This document shows positions 53,118 through 60,616 of a DNA stretch of 60,616 nucleotides, piece after piece; position 1 is the first letter of the stretch; each line of letters opens with the position of its first letter. The notes under the pieces were generated by a model. That model was given only the letters and a program-made list of their open reading frames with translations. It made no database searches and had not been told where the DNA came from. Both the position numbers and the translations under genes were made by a program. This DNA is from Bacteroidales bacterium (lineage in GTDB: Bacteria > Bacteroidota > Bacteroidia > Bacteroidales > JAGOPY01): NCBI GenBank assembly GCA_017991835.1, contig JAGOPY010000018.1, positions 1 through 60,616 of the forward strand, written 5' to 3'.

Positions 53118-54028
53118 AACTTGGGATTACCGTCATTTATTTTGCCAAGAAGCGCGAAGGCTGGATGATCAGGGTCCATCTGACCTTTATCCGGAAAAAC
53201 ACAAATGTTCCGTACAAAATTTACGCAGGCACCGAACGACTTTTACCGGAATTCAGGAAAAAACTGGATGGGGATGATATCATTGTGTGCCCTTTGAGTC
53301 CGACGAATGAAATTGCCGGGAAGGAGAACAGCTTTTACCTTGAACAGCTTTTCCGTTATGCCATACAGGATGGTTGCACCCATATCGCAGTATTCCATGT
53401 TGATTCATTTCCCGTGAGACCGGATTGGGTGAATTACCTGTTGAATAAGCTGGATGAAGGTTATCAACTGGCTGCTATTGAGCGATGTGAGGAACTGGAT
53501 TATAAGCCGCACTCCTCTTTTATGTTCTTTTCCACCGGGTATTATGTAAAATATCATCCGTCTCTCAGGTTATCCGAAGAGGAAAGAAAAGAGAAATCAT
53601 ACAGGAAGTATTTGAAGGCCTACCCACATATTCCTGATACCGGATCAGGATTTGGTTATCAATTGTTTAAAGATAACCTTTCATGGTATAGGATGCAAAG
53701 AAGTAACACCAGGCAGGACCACAGGCTGTTTGCAGGTATCTATGATGACCTGGTTTTTCACCTTGGAGCTGCCGGATTTACAATGTCTGTAACTAATTAT
53801 GACAGGTTACGTTACGAGCGCAGGAAAGAGACTTTCAGAAAGATATTGAAGAAATTCTCTTTCATTTTCCCAAATCATAATACAATCGTGAATAAGATCT
53901 TTGCGGAATTTGATCAATCAGGATATAAGTTGAGGAAGAGTAATTTTCATAATAAGATTAAAAAAAGTATCAAGATCAGGTTAGGAGCAGATCCTGATTT
54001 GTTTATCAATTCTTTGAGAATGAAATGA
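53114..54028 (+). CDS. Glycosyltransferase (GT-A fold, family-2-like)
   Basis: A 304-residue cytoplasmic protein; the ATG at 53114 overlaps the previous stop TGA by the ATGA arrangement. The fold opens with MKLGITVIYFAKKREGWM. The metal-site region is AVFHVDSFPVRPDWVNYLL, with the HVDS in the DxD position, and there is the acceptor-side segment AAIERCEELDYKPHSSFMFF. The C-terminus is Lys-rich and may bind the membrane. Donor and acceptor are unknown. The gene is AT-richer than its upstream partner. Confidence 0.78.
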   Translation: MKLGITVIYFAKKREGWMIRVHLTFIRKNTNVPYKIYAGTERLLPEFRKKLDGDDIIVCPLSPTNEIAGKENSFYLEQLFRYAIQDGCTHIAVFHVDSFPVRPDWVNYLLNKLDEGYQLAAIERCEELDYKPHSSFMFFSTGYYVKYHPSLRLSEEERKEKSYRKYLKAYPHIPDTGSGFGYQLFKDNLSWYRMQRSNTRQDHRLFAGIYDDLVFHLGAAGFTMSVTNYDRLRYERRKETFRKILKKFSFIFPNHNTIVNKIFAEFDQSGYKLRKSNFHNKIKKSIKIRLGADPDLFINSLRMK

Positions 54029-54059
54029 TCTCACGGTTTAAATTATAGAAACAGGTAAC

Positions 54060-54701
54060 ATGATGATATTCTTACGGATATTCACAATTCCCCGGGCGGT
54101 GTGCCACCTCAGATCCCTCTTTCTGAACCTGCGGCTCGGATTCCGGGACCGGTTCCGGATCCTGGTCTATCGTAGGACTAAAGTTTGCATTTCCCGGAAA
54201 GGAAGGCTGATCATCAAACCTGGAGGCAGACTAAAGGTTGGGGATAATTGGCCGATGACCAATCCTGGCTTTTCCACTCTTAAAATCGATGAAGGTGCCG
54301 AGGTTATCGTCCATGGAGATTATAGCTTCCGTTCCGGTATTTTTCTTTCGGTGAATAAAGGGGCTCGGCTGGAGATCGGTAGCGGGCGGACCAACAGGGA
54401 TGTGGATATTACCTGTTTCAAAAGAATTAAGATCGGGAATAATGTACTGATATAAAAAGGGGTGATGATCAGGGATTCGGATAATCATAACGTACTGAAA
54501 GAAGGTTATGTGCAATCGAAACCGATCCTTATCGGCGACAATGTCTGGATCGGAATGCGGGCGATCATCCTGAAAGGAGTTACGATTGGAAATGGCTCCA
54601 TCGTAGCTGCCGGCGCTGTGGTCACGAAGGATGTCCCTCCGAACACCGTTGTGGGTGGGGTTCCCGCCAGGGTCATCAGGGAGAATGTTTCGTGGTGTTG
54701 A
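54060..54701 (+). pseudogene. Left-handed beta-helix acyltransferase interrupted by an in-frame TAA
   Basis: Two parts in the same reading frame make one complete hexapeptide-repeat O-acetyltransferase of about 213 codons. The first (54060-54455) starts MMIFLRIFTIPRAV and contains GRLIIKPGGRLKVGDNW and IKIGNNVLI; the second resumes with [14 protein letters not shown] and has [38 protein letters not shown] and [10 protein letters not shown]. They are separated by a single TAA codon at 54453-54455, at a spot where relatives have one ordinary residue. The acetyl-CoA/active-site coil (DSDNH) is in the second part. It is either a recent pseudogene, a sequence error, or a stop that is read through. 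The role would have been acetylation of a surface sugar. Confidence 0.8.
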
Positions 54702-54723
54702 TGGCCTGACAGTAATTCCTGCT

Positions 54724-54912
54724 CCGACGAGTAAATCCGTCGGTTATGTAAGGGTCGGTAGTCCGACGGGTAAACCCGTCGGTTATGGGATTGGTAAATT
54801 TCGCCGTAGGCGATCAGGTACTGTAGCAGGATAATATGCTAAAAGAAATTTTTCCCCGTAGGGGATAAACAAAAAGCTGGAACCAACGGGTTTGCCCTTT
54901 GGAAAACGAGCC
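54724..54912. repeat. Cluster of small palindromes between the acyltransferase and a membrane-protein gene
   Basis: Two copies of a 25-bp unit, ccgacgRgtaaaYccgtcgg plus ttatg (54724-54748 and 54763-54787), each a hairpin. Then two 13-bp hairpins with a gta loop: tcgccgtaggcga (54801-54813) and tccccgtagggga (54853-54865). Finally ccaacgggtttgccctttgg near 54893. No reading frame of note. Confidence 0.78.
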
Positions 54913-54922
54913 AGTCGTTAAT

Positions 54923-56260
54923 CTAATTCTTTTTCCTTGCTGTTTTGAAAAGTTCCAAAACAAAAACCCCGCTTATTGCCATCACAAACAGCCCGAAAGG
55001 CATCCACCAGGTGATGTAGTTGATATGATGATGGCTCCAGGCGTGGCCTTTGAAGATCACAAACCATGAAAACGGCGCCAGGAGCGATATCCAGGTGACA
55101 ATGGAAAGATTCTGCAACCACTTCCTGTTTTCTTCTTTTATCTTTAAATAATTACGCCTGTAAAAGATCAGAAAAGTAATAATAATGAGAATGAAGAGGA
55201 TCTCCGCAAACAAGATCCCTCCGAAATATCTCGGAACGTGCTGGCTGATGAATGCCGGAAATGGGAATGCCACACCTCCCAGGTTGATGTAGAAAACCTC
55301 CCAGATGGAATGATCAATCTGTTTTTCAAACACTTCCGGTAGATCCTCACCCCCTCCGTAAGTGCGTTTCTGAAAAGAAAAGATGAGCCATTCGACCCCT
55401 TTCGAGAATGTTCCTTTGACTTGCGCAATCTGGTAGATCAAAATGGAGAAGGTGATCATCACCGAGGCCAGGCTGCCGGCAACGAGCCAGCCGATCCTCT
55501 TTGCCAGCCTGGCAAAGGGCCATTGTCCCATTCTCCAGTAATAGAAAAACGGTACCGCAGTCATGATCAGCGTGGTGGTTACCCATTCGAAACCGTTGTA
55601 AATAAAGCTGAACAGGACAACCAGGCTGACAATCAGCAAAACAGATCGTCCGTTAGGTTTTCCCGTCCTGTTCTCTTTTTGCAGGAGGAAAAGAGCGGCA
55701 AGGAAAGGGAGGAAATTGGTCCAGACGCAAAACCACAGGTCGCGGCCCAGGAAGGTAAACCAGGGTGTAAGCAGGATTCCCGCGAAAATGAACAGCGCCG
55801 GCAGCAGCCCCATCTCCAGCAGGAACCACATGACAATAAAGCTCATCACCAGGGCCAGCATCCCCGACTTGAAAGCATACATGATTTGCAGATCGGTGCC
55901 TTTTGTAAACGGAGAGGTATTATCGATAGCAAAATAGACCATTGCAAGCAAACCGGGTTGAGACAGGTAGGGGACATATCTCATGCACGGTTCATTATTA
56001 AGAAAGGCCCGGTACTGGTTTTCAAAAAGCGCGGTGTCATTTTTCTGGTTATAACAACGTCCGCAAAGGCCTCCGGAAGAAAATACACCATCATTTGCCG
56101 ATTTGACAAGCCGGCCAACGACAAGGCTTTCGGCCTGGTTATCGAGGAATTTTCCGTTCTTCAGCACGTGCCAGGTGTTGTACCTGAACCCACCATAAAA
56201 AGCGACAAAGCTGATGATGAAAACCGATATTGCGATTATCTTTGACTTGCTAATTGCCAT
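54923..56260 (-). CDS. Multi-pass membrane protein of unknown function (glycan cluster)
   Basis: A 445-residue inner membrane protein with about ten hydrophobic helices and an N-terminal anchor (SKIIAISVFIISFVAFYGGF). A sizeable extracytoplasmic loop after the first helix contains Cys pairs (GGLCGRCYNQ and NNEPCMRYVPY), and there is a second loop near residues 285-330. It could be a GT-C-type transferase, a flippase-like protein or a polymerase, but no diagnostic motif was found. It sits in the glycan cluster, divergent from the methyltransferase-glycosyltransferase gene with 22 bp between the starts. Confidence 0.8.
   Translation of the reverse strand: MAISKSKIIAISVFIISFVAFYGGFRYNTWHVLKNGKFLDNQAESLVVGRLVKSANDGVFSSGGLCGRCYNQKNDTALFENQYRAFLNNEPCMRYVPYLSQPGLLAMVYFAIDNTSPFTKGTDLQIMYAFKSGMLALVMSFIVMWFLLEMGLLPALFIFAGILLTPWFTFLGRDLWFCVWTNFLPFLAALFLLQKENRTGKPNGRSVLLIVSLVVLFSFIYNGFEWVTTTLIMTAVPFFYYWRMGQWPFARLAKRIGWLVAGSLASVMITFSILIYQIAQVKGTFSKGVEWLIFSFQKRTYGGGEDLPEVFEKQIDHSIWEVFYINLGGVAFPFPAFISQHVPRYFGGILFAEILFILIIITFLIFYRRNYLKIKEENRKWLQNLSIVTWISLLAPFSWFVIFKGHAWSHHHINYITWWMPFGLFVMAISGVFVLELFKTARKKN
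56237..56244 (+). promoter_or_regulatory. Candidate -7 box for the methyltransferase-glycosyltransferase gene
   Basis: TATCTTTG matches TAnnTTTG, 38 bp upstream of the ATG at 56283. It lies inside the first codons of the divergent membrane-protein gene. No clear upstream TTTG box. Confidence 0.28.
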
Positions 56261-56282
56261 GGGTAAGACGAATTAATCCGTT

Positions 56283-57689
56283 ATGTATACAAAGGACGAC
56301 ATTTTTCTTTATTTTGAAAAGCTGGCGCCGAAAAGGCTGATGTGGAAAAAGCGAAACCGCTTTTATCATTCCCTGCTGGAGAAATATTACCGTTTCCTGG
56401 TACCGGAAGGCAGCAAAGTGCTGGAGATAGGTTGCGGGACAGGCGATCTGCTCCATGCCGTAAAACCTACGCAAGGCGTCGGCGTCGATTTTTCACCGGC
56501 CATGGTTGAAATAGCCGGGGATCGTTATCCCGGCCTGGCTTTTTACACCCAGGATGCGGAATTACTTTCGCTCGACGAGCCGTTCGATTACGTGATCATG
56601 TCGGACCTGCTGGGCGACCTTCAAGATATCCAGCAGGCTTTTGCCCGGTTGAAAAACGTGACCGACCGCAACAGCAAGATCATCATCACGCAATACAATT
56701 TCCTGTGGGAACCGCTTCTGCGTTTCCTGGAGTTCAGCGGGTTGAAAGCCCGGCAACCCAGGCAGAGCTGGCTTTCGATGCATGAGATCAGGAAATTGCT
56801 GGAGCTCGAAGGGTTCGAATGTTTTAAAAGTTTCAGGAAAATACTGCTGCCGCTTCGGATACCCCTGGTTGCCACGTTTTTCAACAAATTCCTGGCCAAT
56901 CTCCCTTTGCTGAACCATCTCTGCCTTGTCAACTTCATTGTGGCCAGGAGGGATGAGCCGGTCGAAGAGGAGCTTTCCGTTTCGATCGTTGTGCCGGCCC
57001 GAAATGAGAAAGGGAACATCGAGAATGCCATTCTCCGGACACCGGAATTTGGCCGGTGGCAGGAGTTTATTTTCATCGAAGGGCATTCTTCGGATGGCAC
57101 CTACGAGGAGATGCTGCGGGTGCAGGAGAAATACCCGGAGATGCGCATCAAAACCGCAATCCAGCCGGGCAGGGGGAAAGCCGACGCCGTGCGGCTCGGT
57201 TTTGAGATGGCGGAGGGCGATATCCTGATGATCCTCGACGCCGACCTGACCACCCCGCCGGAGGATATGCCGAAGTTTTATTCGGCCCTCAGCCGGAACC
57301 GGGGCGAATTCATCAACGGCAGCCGGCTGGTCTACCCGATGGAGGACGAGGCGATGCGCCTGCTGAACCTGCTCGGGAACAAGTTCTTCAGCCTGTTTTT
57401 CTCCTACCTGCTCGACCAGCAGCTTAAAGACACGCTATGCGGCACCAAAGTGCTCCGGAGAACGGGCTACGAGAAGATTAAAGCCAACCGGAAATATTTC
57501 GGTGATTTCGATCCGTTTGGCGATTTCGACCTGTTGTTCGGGGCCAGCAAGCTGAATATGAAGATCGTGGAGATACCCGTAAGGTACCGCAACCGGGAGT
57601 ACGGTACCACGCAGATCAGCCGGTTTAAGCATGGCTGGCTGTTGATCCGGATGAGCCTGTTCGCGGCGATGAAGATCAAGTTTCTGTGA
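56283..57689 (+). CDS. Fusion of SAM-dependent methyltransferase and family 2 glycosyltransferase
   Basis: A 468-residue protein with two enzymatic halves. Residues about 1-220 are a class I methyltransferase (VLEIGCGTGDLLHAV at 47-61, VGVDFSPAMVEIA, and a YVIMSDLLGDL acid motif). Residues about 230-468 are a DPM1-like GT2 domain (SVSIVVPARNEKGNIE, DGTYEEM, ILDADLTTPP with DAD at 319-321, and VRYRNREYGTTQISRFKHG). DPM1-type enzymes load sugars on polyprenyl phosphate. The fusion suggests a methylated, lipid-linked glycan or coupling of the two steps; this is inference. The gene is GC-rich and ends next to a perfect 12-bp palindrome (aacctgcaggtt). Confidence 0.87.
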   Translation: MYTKDDIFLYFEKLAPKRLMWKKRNRFYHSLLEKYYRFLVPEGSKVLEIGCGTGDLLHAVKPTQGVGVDFSPAMVEIAGDRYPGLAFYTQDAELLSLDEPFDYVIMSDLLGDLQDIQQAFARLKNVTDRNSKIIITQYNFLWEPLLRFLEFSGLKARQPRQSWLSMHEIRKLLELEGFECFKSFRKILLPLRIPLVATFFNKFLANLPLLNHLCLVNFIVARRDEPVEEELSVSIVVPARNEKGNIENAILRTPEFGRWQEFIFIEGHSSDGTYEEMLRVQEKYPEMRIKTAIQPGRGKADAVRLGFEMAEGDILMILDADLTTPPEDMPKFYSALSRNRGEFINGSRLVYPMEDEAMRLLNLLGNKFFSLFFSYLLDQQLKDTLCGTKVLRRTGYEKIKANRKYFGDFDPFGDFDLLFGASKLNMKIVEIPVRYRNREYGTTQISRFKHGWLLIRMSLFAAMKIKFL

Positions 57690-57710
57690 ACCTGCAGGTT
57701 GCAAGTAAAC

Positions 57711-58504
57711 TCAGTCGAGTTTTCTTTTTGTTCTCAACTCTTCGGCTTCTTTCACAATTCTGGCGATGTAACGGCTTCCGACATCCGGATCCATCTCCGG
57801 GTGAATGGCCAGCTCCCATTCGTCGGCATAACCGAATTTGTCCATATAACTTTTCATCAAAGGACGGTAAAAATCAATGTCTTCGGGGGTGAACCAGTTT
57901 CTCCAGTTGCCGTATTTTTTTGACCGGGCCACCTTTTCAAAATTCGACGGGATTTCCGCCCCGCTCTCAAGTCTTAGACCCAGGTAGTTTTCAAGGTCTT
58001 TCATTTTTCCATCGATATAGTCCTCGTACCAGAAAACATGGCAATCGGGGTGATTATCGAAATATCCGCTGACCAGCGCCATCCTTTTCTCCGGCGAAAT
58101 GTCGAGCATCTTGGCCAGGCTCCTTACGGAAATACCCGCTTGGCCTTTTTCCTTTTTATCGACCTGTTCGATGAAAGTGTTGACAAGGCTAAATGCTTTT
58201 TCCTTTTCTCCGGGGAAAAACTTCCCGATGATATTGTAGGGTTTGTATAAAGCAGGCTGATCAGGTTGTCGCGCGGATCCCTGACCAGTAGTATCTTTTT
58301 TTCAAAGAAGCTGAAGTTTTCGGAATAGGGGATGAAACTTTTTACGAGTGCCGGGGGAGGCGTGTCGGAAGGTAAAGTCTTTTTGGTGTTATCCGGTTCA
58401 AAAAGCTGTATTGTATTTTCCGGCAGGGCATTCAGGATGGAATAGAACAGGGCGGTTGAGCCCGATTTGCCGATGCCGGTGATGAGGATGCGGGGAATGT
58501 TCAT
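57711..58504 (-). pseudogene. Sulfotransferase disrupted by a one-base frameshift
   Basis: Two frames together make one sulfotransferase of about 265 residues. The N-terminal frame (start ATG at 58504, MNIPRILITGIGKSG, or the ATG at 58546) has the PAPS loop TGIGKSGSTALFYSIL and LLVRDPRDNLISLLYTNP. After that the sense shifts: the other frame gives NIIGKFFPGEKEKAFSLVN, VDKKEKGQAGISVRSLAKML and then the whole C-terminal half (LVSGYFDNHPDCHVFWYEDY, WRNWFTPEDIDFYRPLM). The break is at a CCC run (58239-58241), where one base appears to be missing. It is a pseudogene, a homopolymer sequencing error or a slippage site. Function otherwise as for other glycan sulfotransferases. Confidence 0.82.
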
Positions 58505-58558
58505 TTGAGGATCATCTGTTGTTTTAAAGATTGCACCCAATTCCATAATTTATATAGG

Positions 58559-60385
58559 TTAAAACCGCGGATAATCATAGGTATAGTTTCCGATCAGCCT
58601 GGCCCGCCAGTTTTTCTCAAAAAGGTTTCTTTCCTCGGATCTGATCGGGTATTTTTTTGTCAGGTTTGTTTCCCGGAGTGCCGGACAGATCAATAATAAA
58701 TCATCCATTCGCTTATAAGAACGCGGAATGGGGTCGCAATAAAATAAGAAGGTATGAACATTAAGTTCTCCTTCTTTAAATAATATGCCATACTTGTTAT
58801 AAAAATACCGTTCAAATATTTCCGCATCGGCTGAATGGCGTTCTTCCCAGAACAATCCATGCTTTTCGAAAAAGTTCCTTGTAAACATAGAAGTCCCCAA
58901 AGCCAGAATTTCCTTGTCGGCATATGCATATTTCCCTTCCGGATTTTTCACCCTTTTAGAATAGACCAGTTTCAGCATTTCATTCTCTTTTTCCGGTTCA
59001 AGTTCTTCGATAGAGCATCGGCTTCGCAGAATTTTTCCGATAGTAAACTCGGCATCACCTGAAAGCAAGGGGATTACCTGCCGGGCCAGGCGGTGATTCA
59101 GTGCGATATCATCCGCATCGTTGATGGCGATATATTTTCCTCTGGCTGCCCTTAATCCTTCGTTTCTCACGAAATAACAGCCCCTGTTTTGCTCGTTCCT
59201 GATCAGTTTAACGCGGTTATCTTTGCTGGCTATTTCTTCCACGATGCTTACCGTATCGTCTGTACTACCATCATCAACCACTATGATTTCAATATTTGAA
59301 TAAGACTGGGCCTGCAAAGATTGTATGCTTTTTCGGATAGTTGCGGATGCATTAAATGCGGGCATGATGACACTGATCAGTTCGGGTTTGAATTTTGTGT
59401 CGTAGAGTTGCATATTCCATTTCAGTCGTTCCGCCAGTTGCTCCTGCTGGCGGTTTTCCCCGATATCGCTTTGAGAAACATCAGCAATAACCAGGTTAGG
59501 CTGAGCCACATAGCATTTATCCGTATACGTCTGAAAGACCTTGCGCATGGGACCGGAATCGTAGGCGCAGTTCATCTTTGCTATCTCTTCCTGGAGCAGG
59601 TCATAAATCGAATGGTCATAGCCAACCGCGAATGCCCCATCGGTTTTGATGGGATGATAGTACGGTTTGGCAGGATCGTAGGTATTCGCTCCTTCCTCAT
59701 AATAGGTAAATGTTGTACCATAATTCCAGACATGCTGACTCGCTCCCAGGCAAATGATTTTCCAGTCGGAACCGATTGACCGTATAAAGTTTGCAAAGCG
59801 TGCATGAAAATCTTCAATGAAGATAATATCATCTTCAAAAACCAGGATTCTTCTATATCCCTTCTCTTTCGCCAGGGCGATTACCTTGTGATACGATTTC
59901 AATACACCCCAGGCCCCGGGGCTCATGATCATTTTACGTTGATGCTTAATTTCCAATGGATGGGCATCGGGATGGGTATACGGAATTGAATTATACCGGT
60001 TAAATTCATTAATATTTTCATCTGTATAACCATCCACTGCCTCAATAAATGCTGCTTCAATGTTTAGTTCATAAAGTTTTTGCAGGAGGTTCGCTTTTCT
60101 GTCGGGCCTTCTATCCAGATTGATCACAAAAATCTTATCAAAGTAGTCATTGATATACTTTTTTTCTGTTGGAACTATTGCCGGTACAGGGGATGCGGCT
60201 ATGACTTCTTCCAATGGTTTAATCTCAACAGGCTTTTTTATTTTTGACGATGAGGTTTTCCATGGTTCAAATGTTACGGCGTAAGTAACGGGTTCATTTG
60301 GATTAATAGCATGATCCGGATTAATTGATGAGCCAGTCCGGAATAAATGTTTTAGCCGATGGATTGCCTTATTTATAGAAATCAC
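58559..60385 (-). CDS. Two-domain glycosyltransferase: family 25 plus family 2
   Basis: A 608-residue protein. The start is the GTG at 60385 (MISINKAIHRLKHLF); no ATG is available before the first domain. Residues about 80-300 are a GT25 (LPS-type) transferase with FVINLDRRPDRK, VDGYTDENIN, MSPGAWGVLKSYHKVI and the metal-binding LVFEDDI (184-186). Residues about 335-608 are a GT2 domain with ISVIMPAFNASATIR, VVDDGSTDDT (371-373) and INDADDI (423-426). Such fusions add two sugars in order to an LPS core or surface glycan. The region is AT-rich compared with the rest of the cluster. Substrates are unknown. Confidence 0.87.
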   Translation of the reverse strand: MISINKAIHRLKHLFRTGSSINPDHAINPNEPVTYAVTFEPWKTSSSKIKKPVEIKPLEEVIAASPVPAIVPTEKKYINDYFDKIFVINLDRRPDRKANLLQKLYELNIEAAFIEAVDGYTDENINEFNRYNSIPYTHPDAHPLEIKHQRKMIMSPGAWGVLKSYHKVIALAKEKGYRRILVFEDDIIFIEDFHARFANFIRSIGSDWKIICLGASQHVWNYGTTFTYYEEGANTYDPAKPYYHPIKTDGAFAVGYDHSIYDLLQEEIAKMNCAYDSGPMRKVFQTYTDKCYVAQPNLVIADVSQSDIGENRQQEQLAERLKWNMQLYDTKFKPELISVIMPAFNASATIRKSIQSLQAQSYSNIEIIVVDDGSTDDTVSIVEEIASKDNRVKLIRNEQNRGCYFVRNEGLRAARGKYIAINDADDIALNHRLARQVIPLLSGDAEFTIGKILRSRCSIEELEPEKENEMLKLVYSKRVKNPEGKYAYADKEILALGTSMFTRNFFEKHGLFWEERHSADAEIFERYFYNKYGILFKEGELNVHTFLFYCDPIPRSYKRMDDLLLICPALRETNLTKKYPIRSEERNLFEKNWRARLIGNYTYDYPRF

Positions 60386-60400
60386 TTTTCTGAGTTTAAT

Positions 60401-60616
60401 TTATTTTCCGGTCTTAGACGCTTTCTGTTCCTTCACCTGTCTCGGTTGCCCTGGCCTTTTCTTCTTTTTTCTGAAGTATTGCAATCTTCTTATCCTGATT
60501 AATTCATTAGAAACTTTTTCTTCACAAAAAATCTCGACTCTGGCGTAATATTTTCAATTTTTTGGAATAATCCGTCAAAAAACTCCCTTCGTCGATCCTT
60601 CACTGACATTACCAAA
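60401..60616 (-). pseudogene. Possible frameshifted end of an upstream glycosyltransferase-like gene
   Basis: No intact gene is visible here. One minus-strand frame (60609-60499) reads MSVKDRRREFFDGLF and stops; another (60553-60401) has no start and reads VEIFCEEKVSNELIRIRR then a Lys/Arg-rich end. Put together they look like the broken beginning of a GT2-type protein (the RREFF and VEIICEE-like strands are common there), but the fragment is short and truncated by the window edge. Plain non-coding AT-rich sequence is the alternative. Confidence 0.3.

Noticed and set aside
54462..54701. A separate small acyltransferase gene.
   Set aside because: It is in the same frame as the preceding fragment and completes its hexapeptide repeats, so one interrupted gene is the better reading.
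55421..56245. A 274-codon plus-strand frame opposite the multi-pass membrane protein.
   Set aside because: Its composition (Gln, His and charged residues) is the expected reverse of hydrophobic helices; no independent support.
57690..57701. Terminator at the aacctgcaggtt palindrome after the methyltransferase-GT2 gene.
   Set aside because: The palindrome has no loop and no T-run, so it does not fit an intrinsic terminator.
57711..58109. Two independent genes at 57711-58109 and 58124-58546.
   Set aside because: A single missing base at 58239-58241 joins them into one normal-length sulfotransferase.
1..60616. tRNA or rRNA genes.
   Set aside because: No cloverleaf with a conserved T-arm or CCA end and no rRNA-like stretch was seen in any intergenic region; a covariance-model scan was not possible here.

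Overview
The window is from a member of the Bacteroidota, most likely an uncultured or environmental Bacteroidales/Marinilabiliales-type lineage. The evidence is: six secreted proteins with type IX secretion (T9SS) type A C-terminal sorting domains; a SusC/SusD pair; several TAnnTTTG promoter boxes in place of the E. coli-like -10; no clear Shine-Dalgarno sites; and proteins typical of the phylum (EF-G paralogue, PhoH with PIN domain, CotH plus lamin-tail, HU-family fusions). No rRNA, tRNA, CRISPR array, integrase or transposase was seen. No stretch longer than 300 bases lacks a gene.

Layout. 1-10.3 kb: minus-strand secreted proteins (start of an S8 peptidase; BNR/beta-helix protein; FG-GAP propeller; papain-like peptidase), three of them ending in related T9SS domains. 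10.5-17.7 kb: housekeeping genes (GTPase-defective-looking EF-G paralogue, metallo-hydrolase, ROK-family protein, DNA polymerase I). 17.9-25.8 kb: a polysaccharide utilisation locus (SusC, SusD, LamG lipoprotein, GH144-like glucanase), possibly for beta-1,2-glucan. 25.9-36.9 kb: PhoH, M28 peptidase/glutaminyl cyclase, CotH protein, anchor-L protein, a putative papain-fold lipoprotein, ClC channel with CBS domains, and a YyaL/DUF255 protein. 36.9-38.2 kb: a translationally coupled pair of HU-family genes, one fused to a membrane segment and a LysM-like domain. 38.4-41.3 kb: two AT-richer T9SS proteins. 41.3-43.5 kb: two convergent sulfotransferases. 43.5-48.1 kb: two paralogous C39-like secreted peptidases flanking a tail-fibre-like protein. 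48.3-51.7 kb: archaeal-type gatE-gatD. 51.8-60.6 kb: a surface-glycan cluster (SAF-domain dehydrogenase, glycosyltransferases, acyltransferase, membrane protein, sulfotransferase) in which two, perhaps three, genes are disrupted.

The most unusual structure cuts across genes. Many loci carry short degenerate tandem arrays with 7- or 8-bp units, or hairpin elements, several built from 13-bp units. They sit between genes, at gene ends, and in frame inside coding linkers: DNA polymerase I, a T9SS domain, the HU-LysM linker and the C-terminus of a peptidase. Because three 7-bp units equal seven codons, such an array is read as a seven-residue peptide repeat and is tolerated in any frame that lacks stops. 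This behaviour, and the HU/HU-TM-LysM operon, are the best candidates for something not yet described. All family assignments come from reading motifs by eye; no database search was run.
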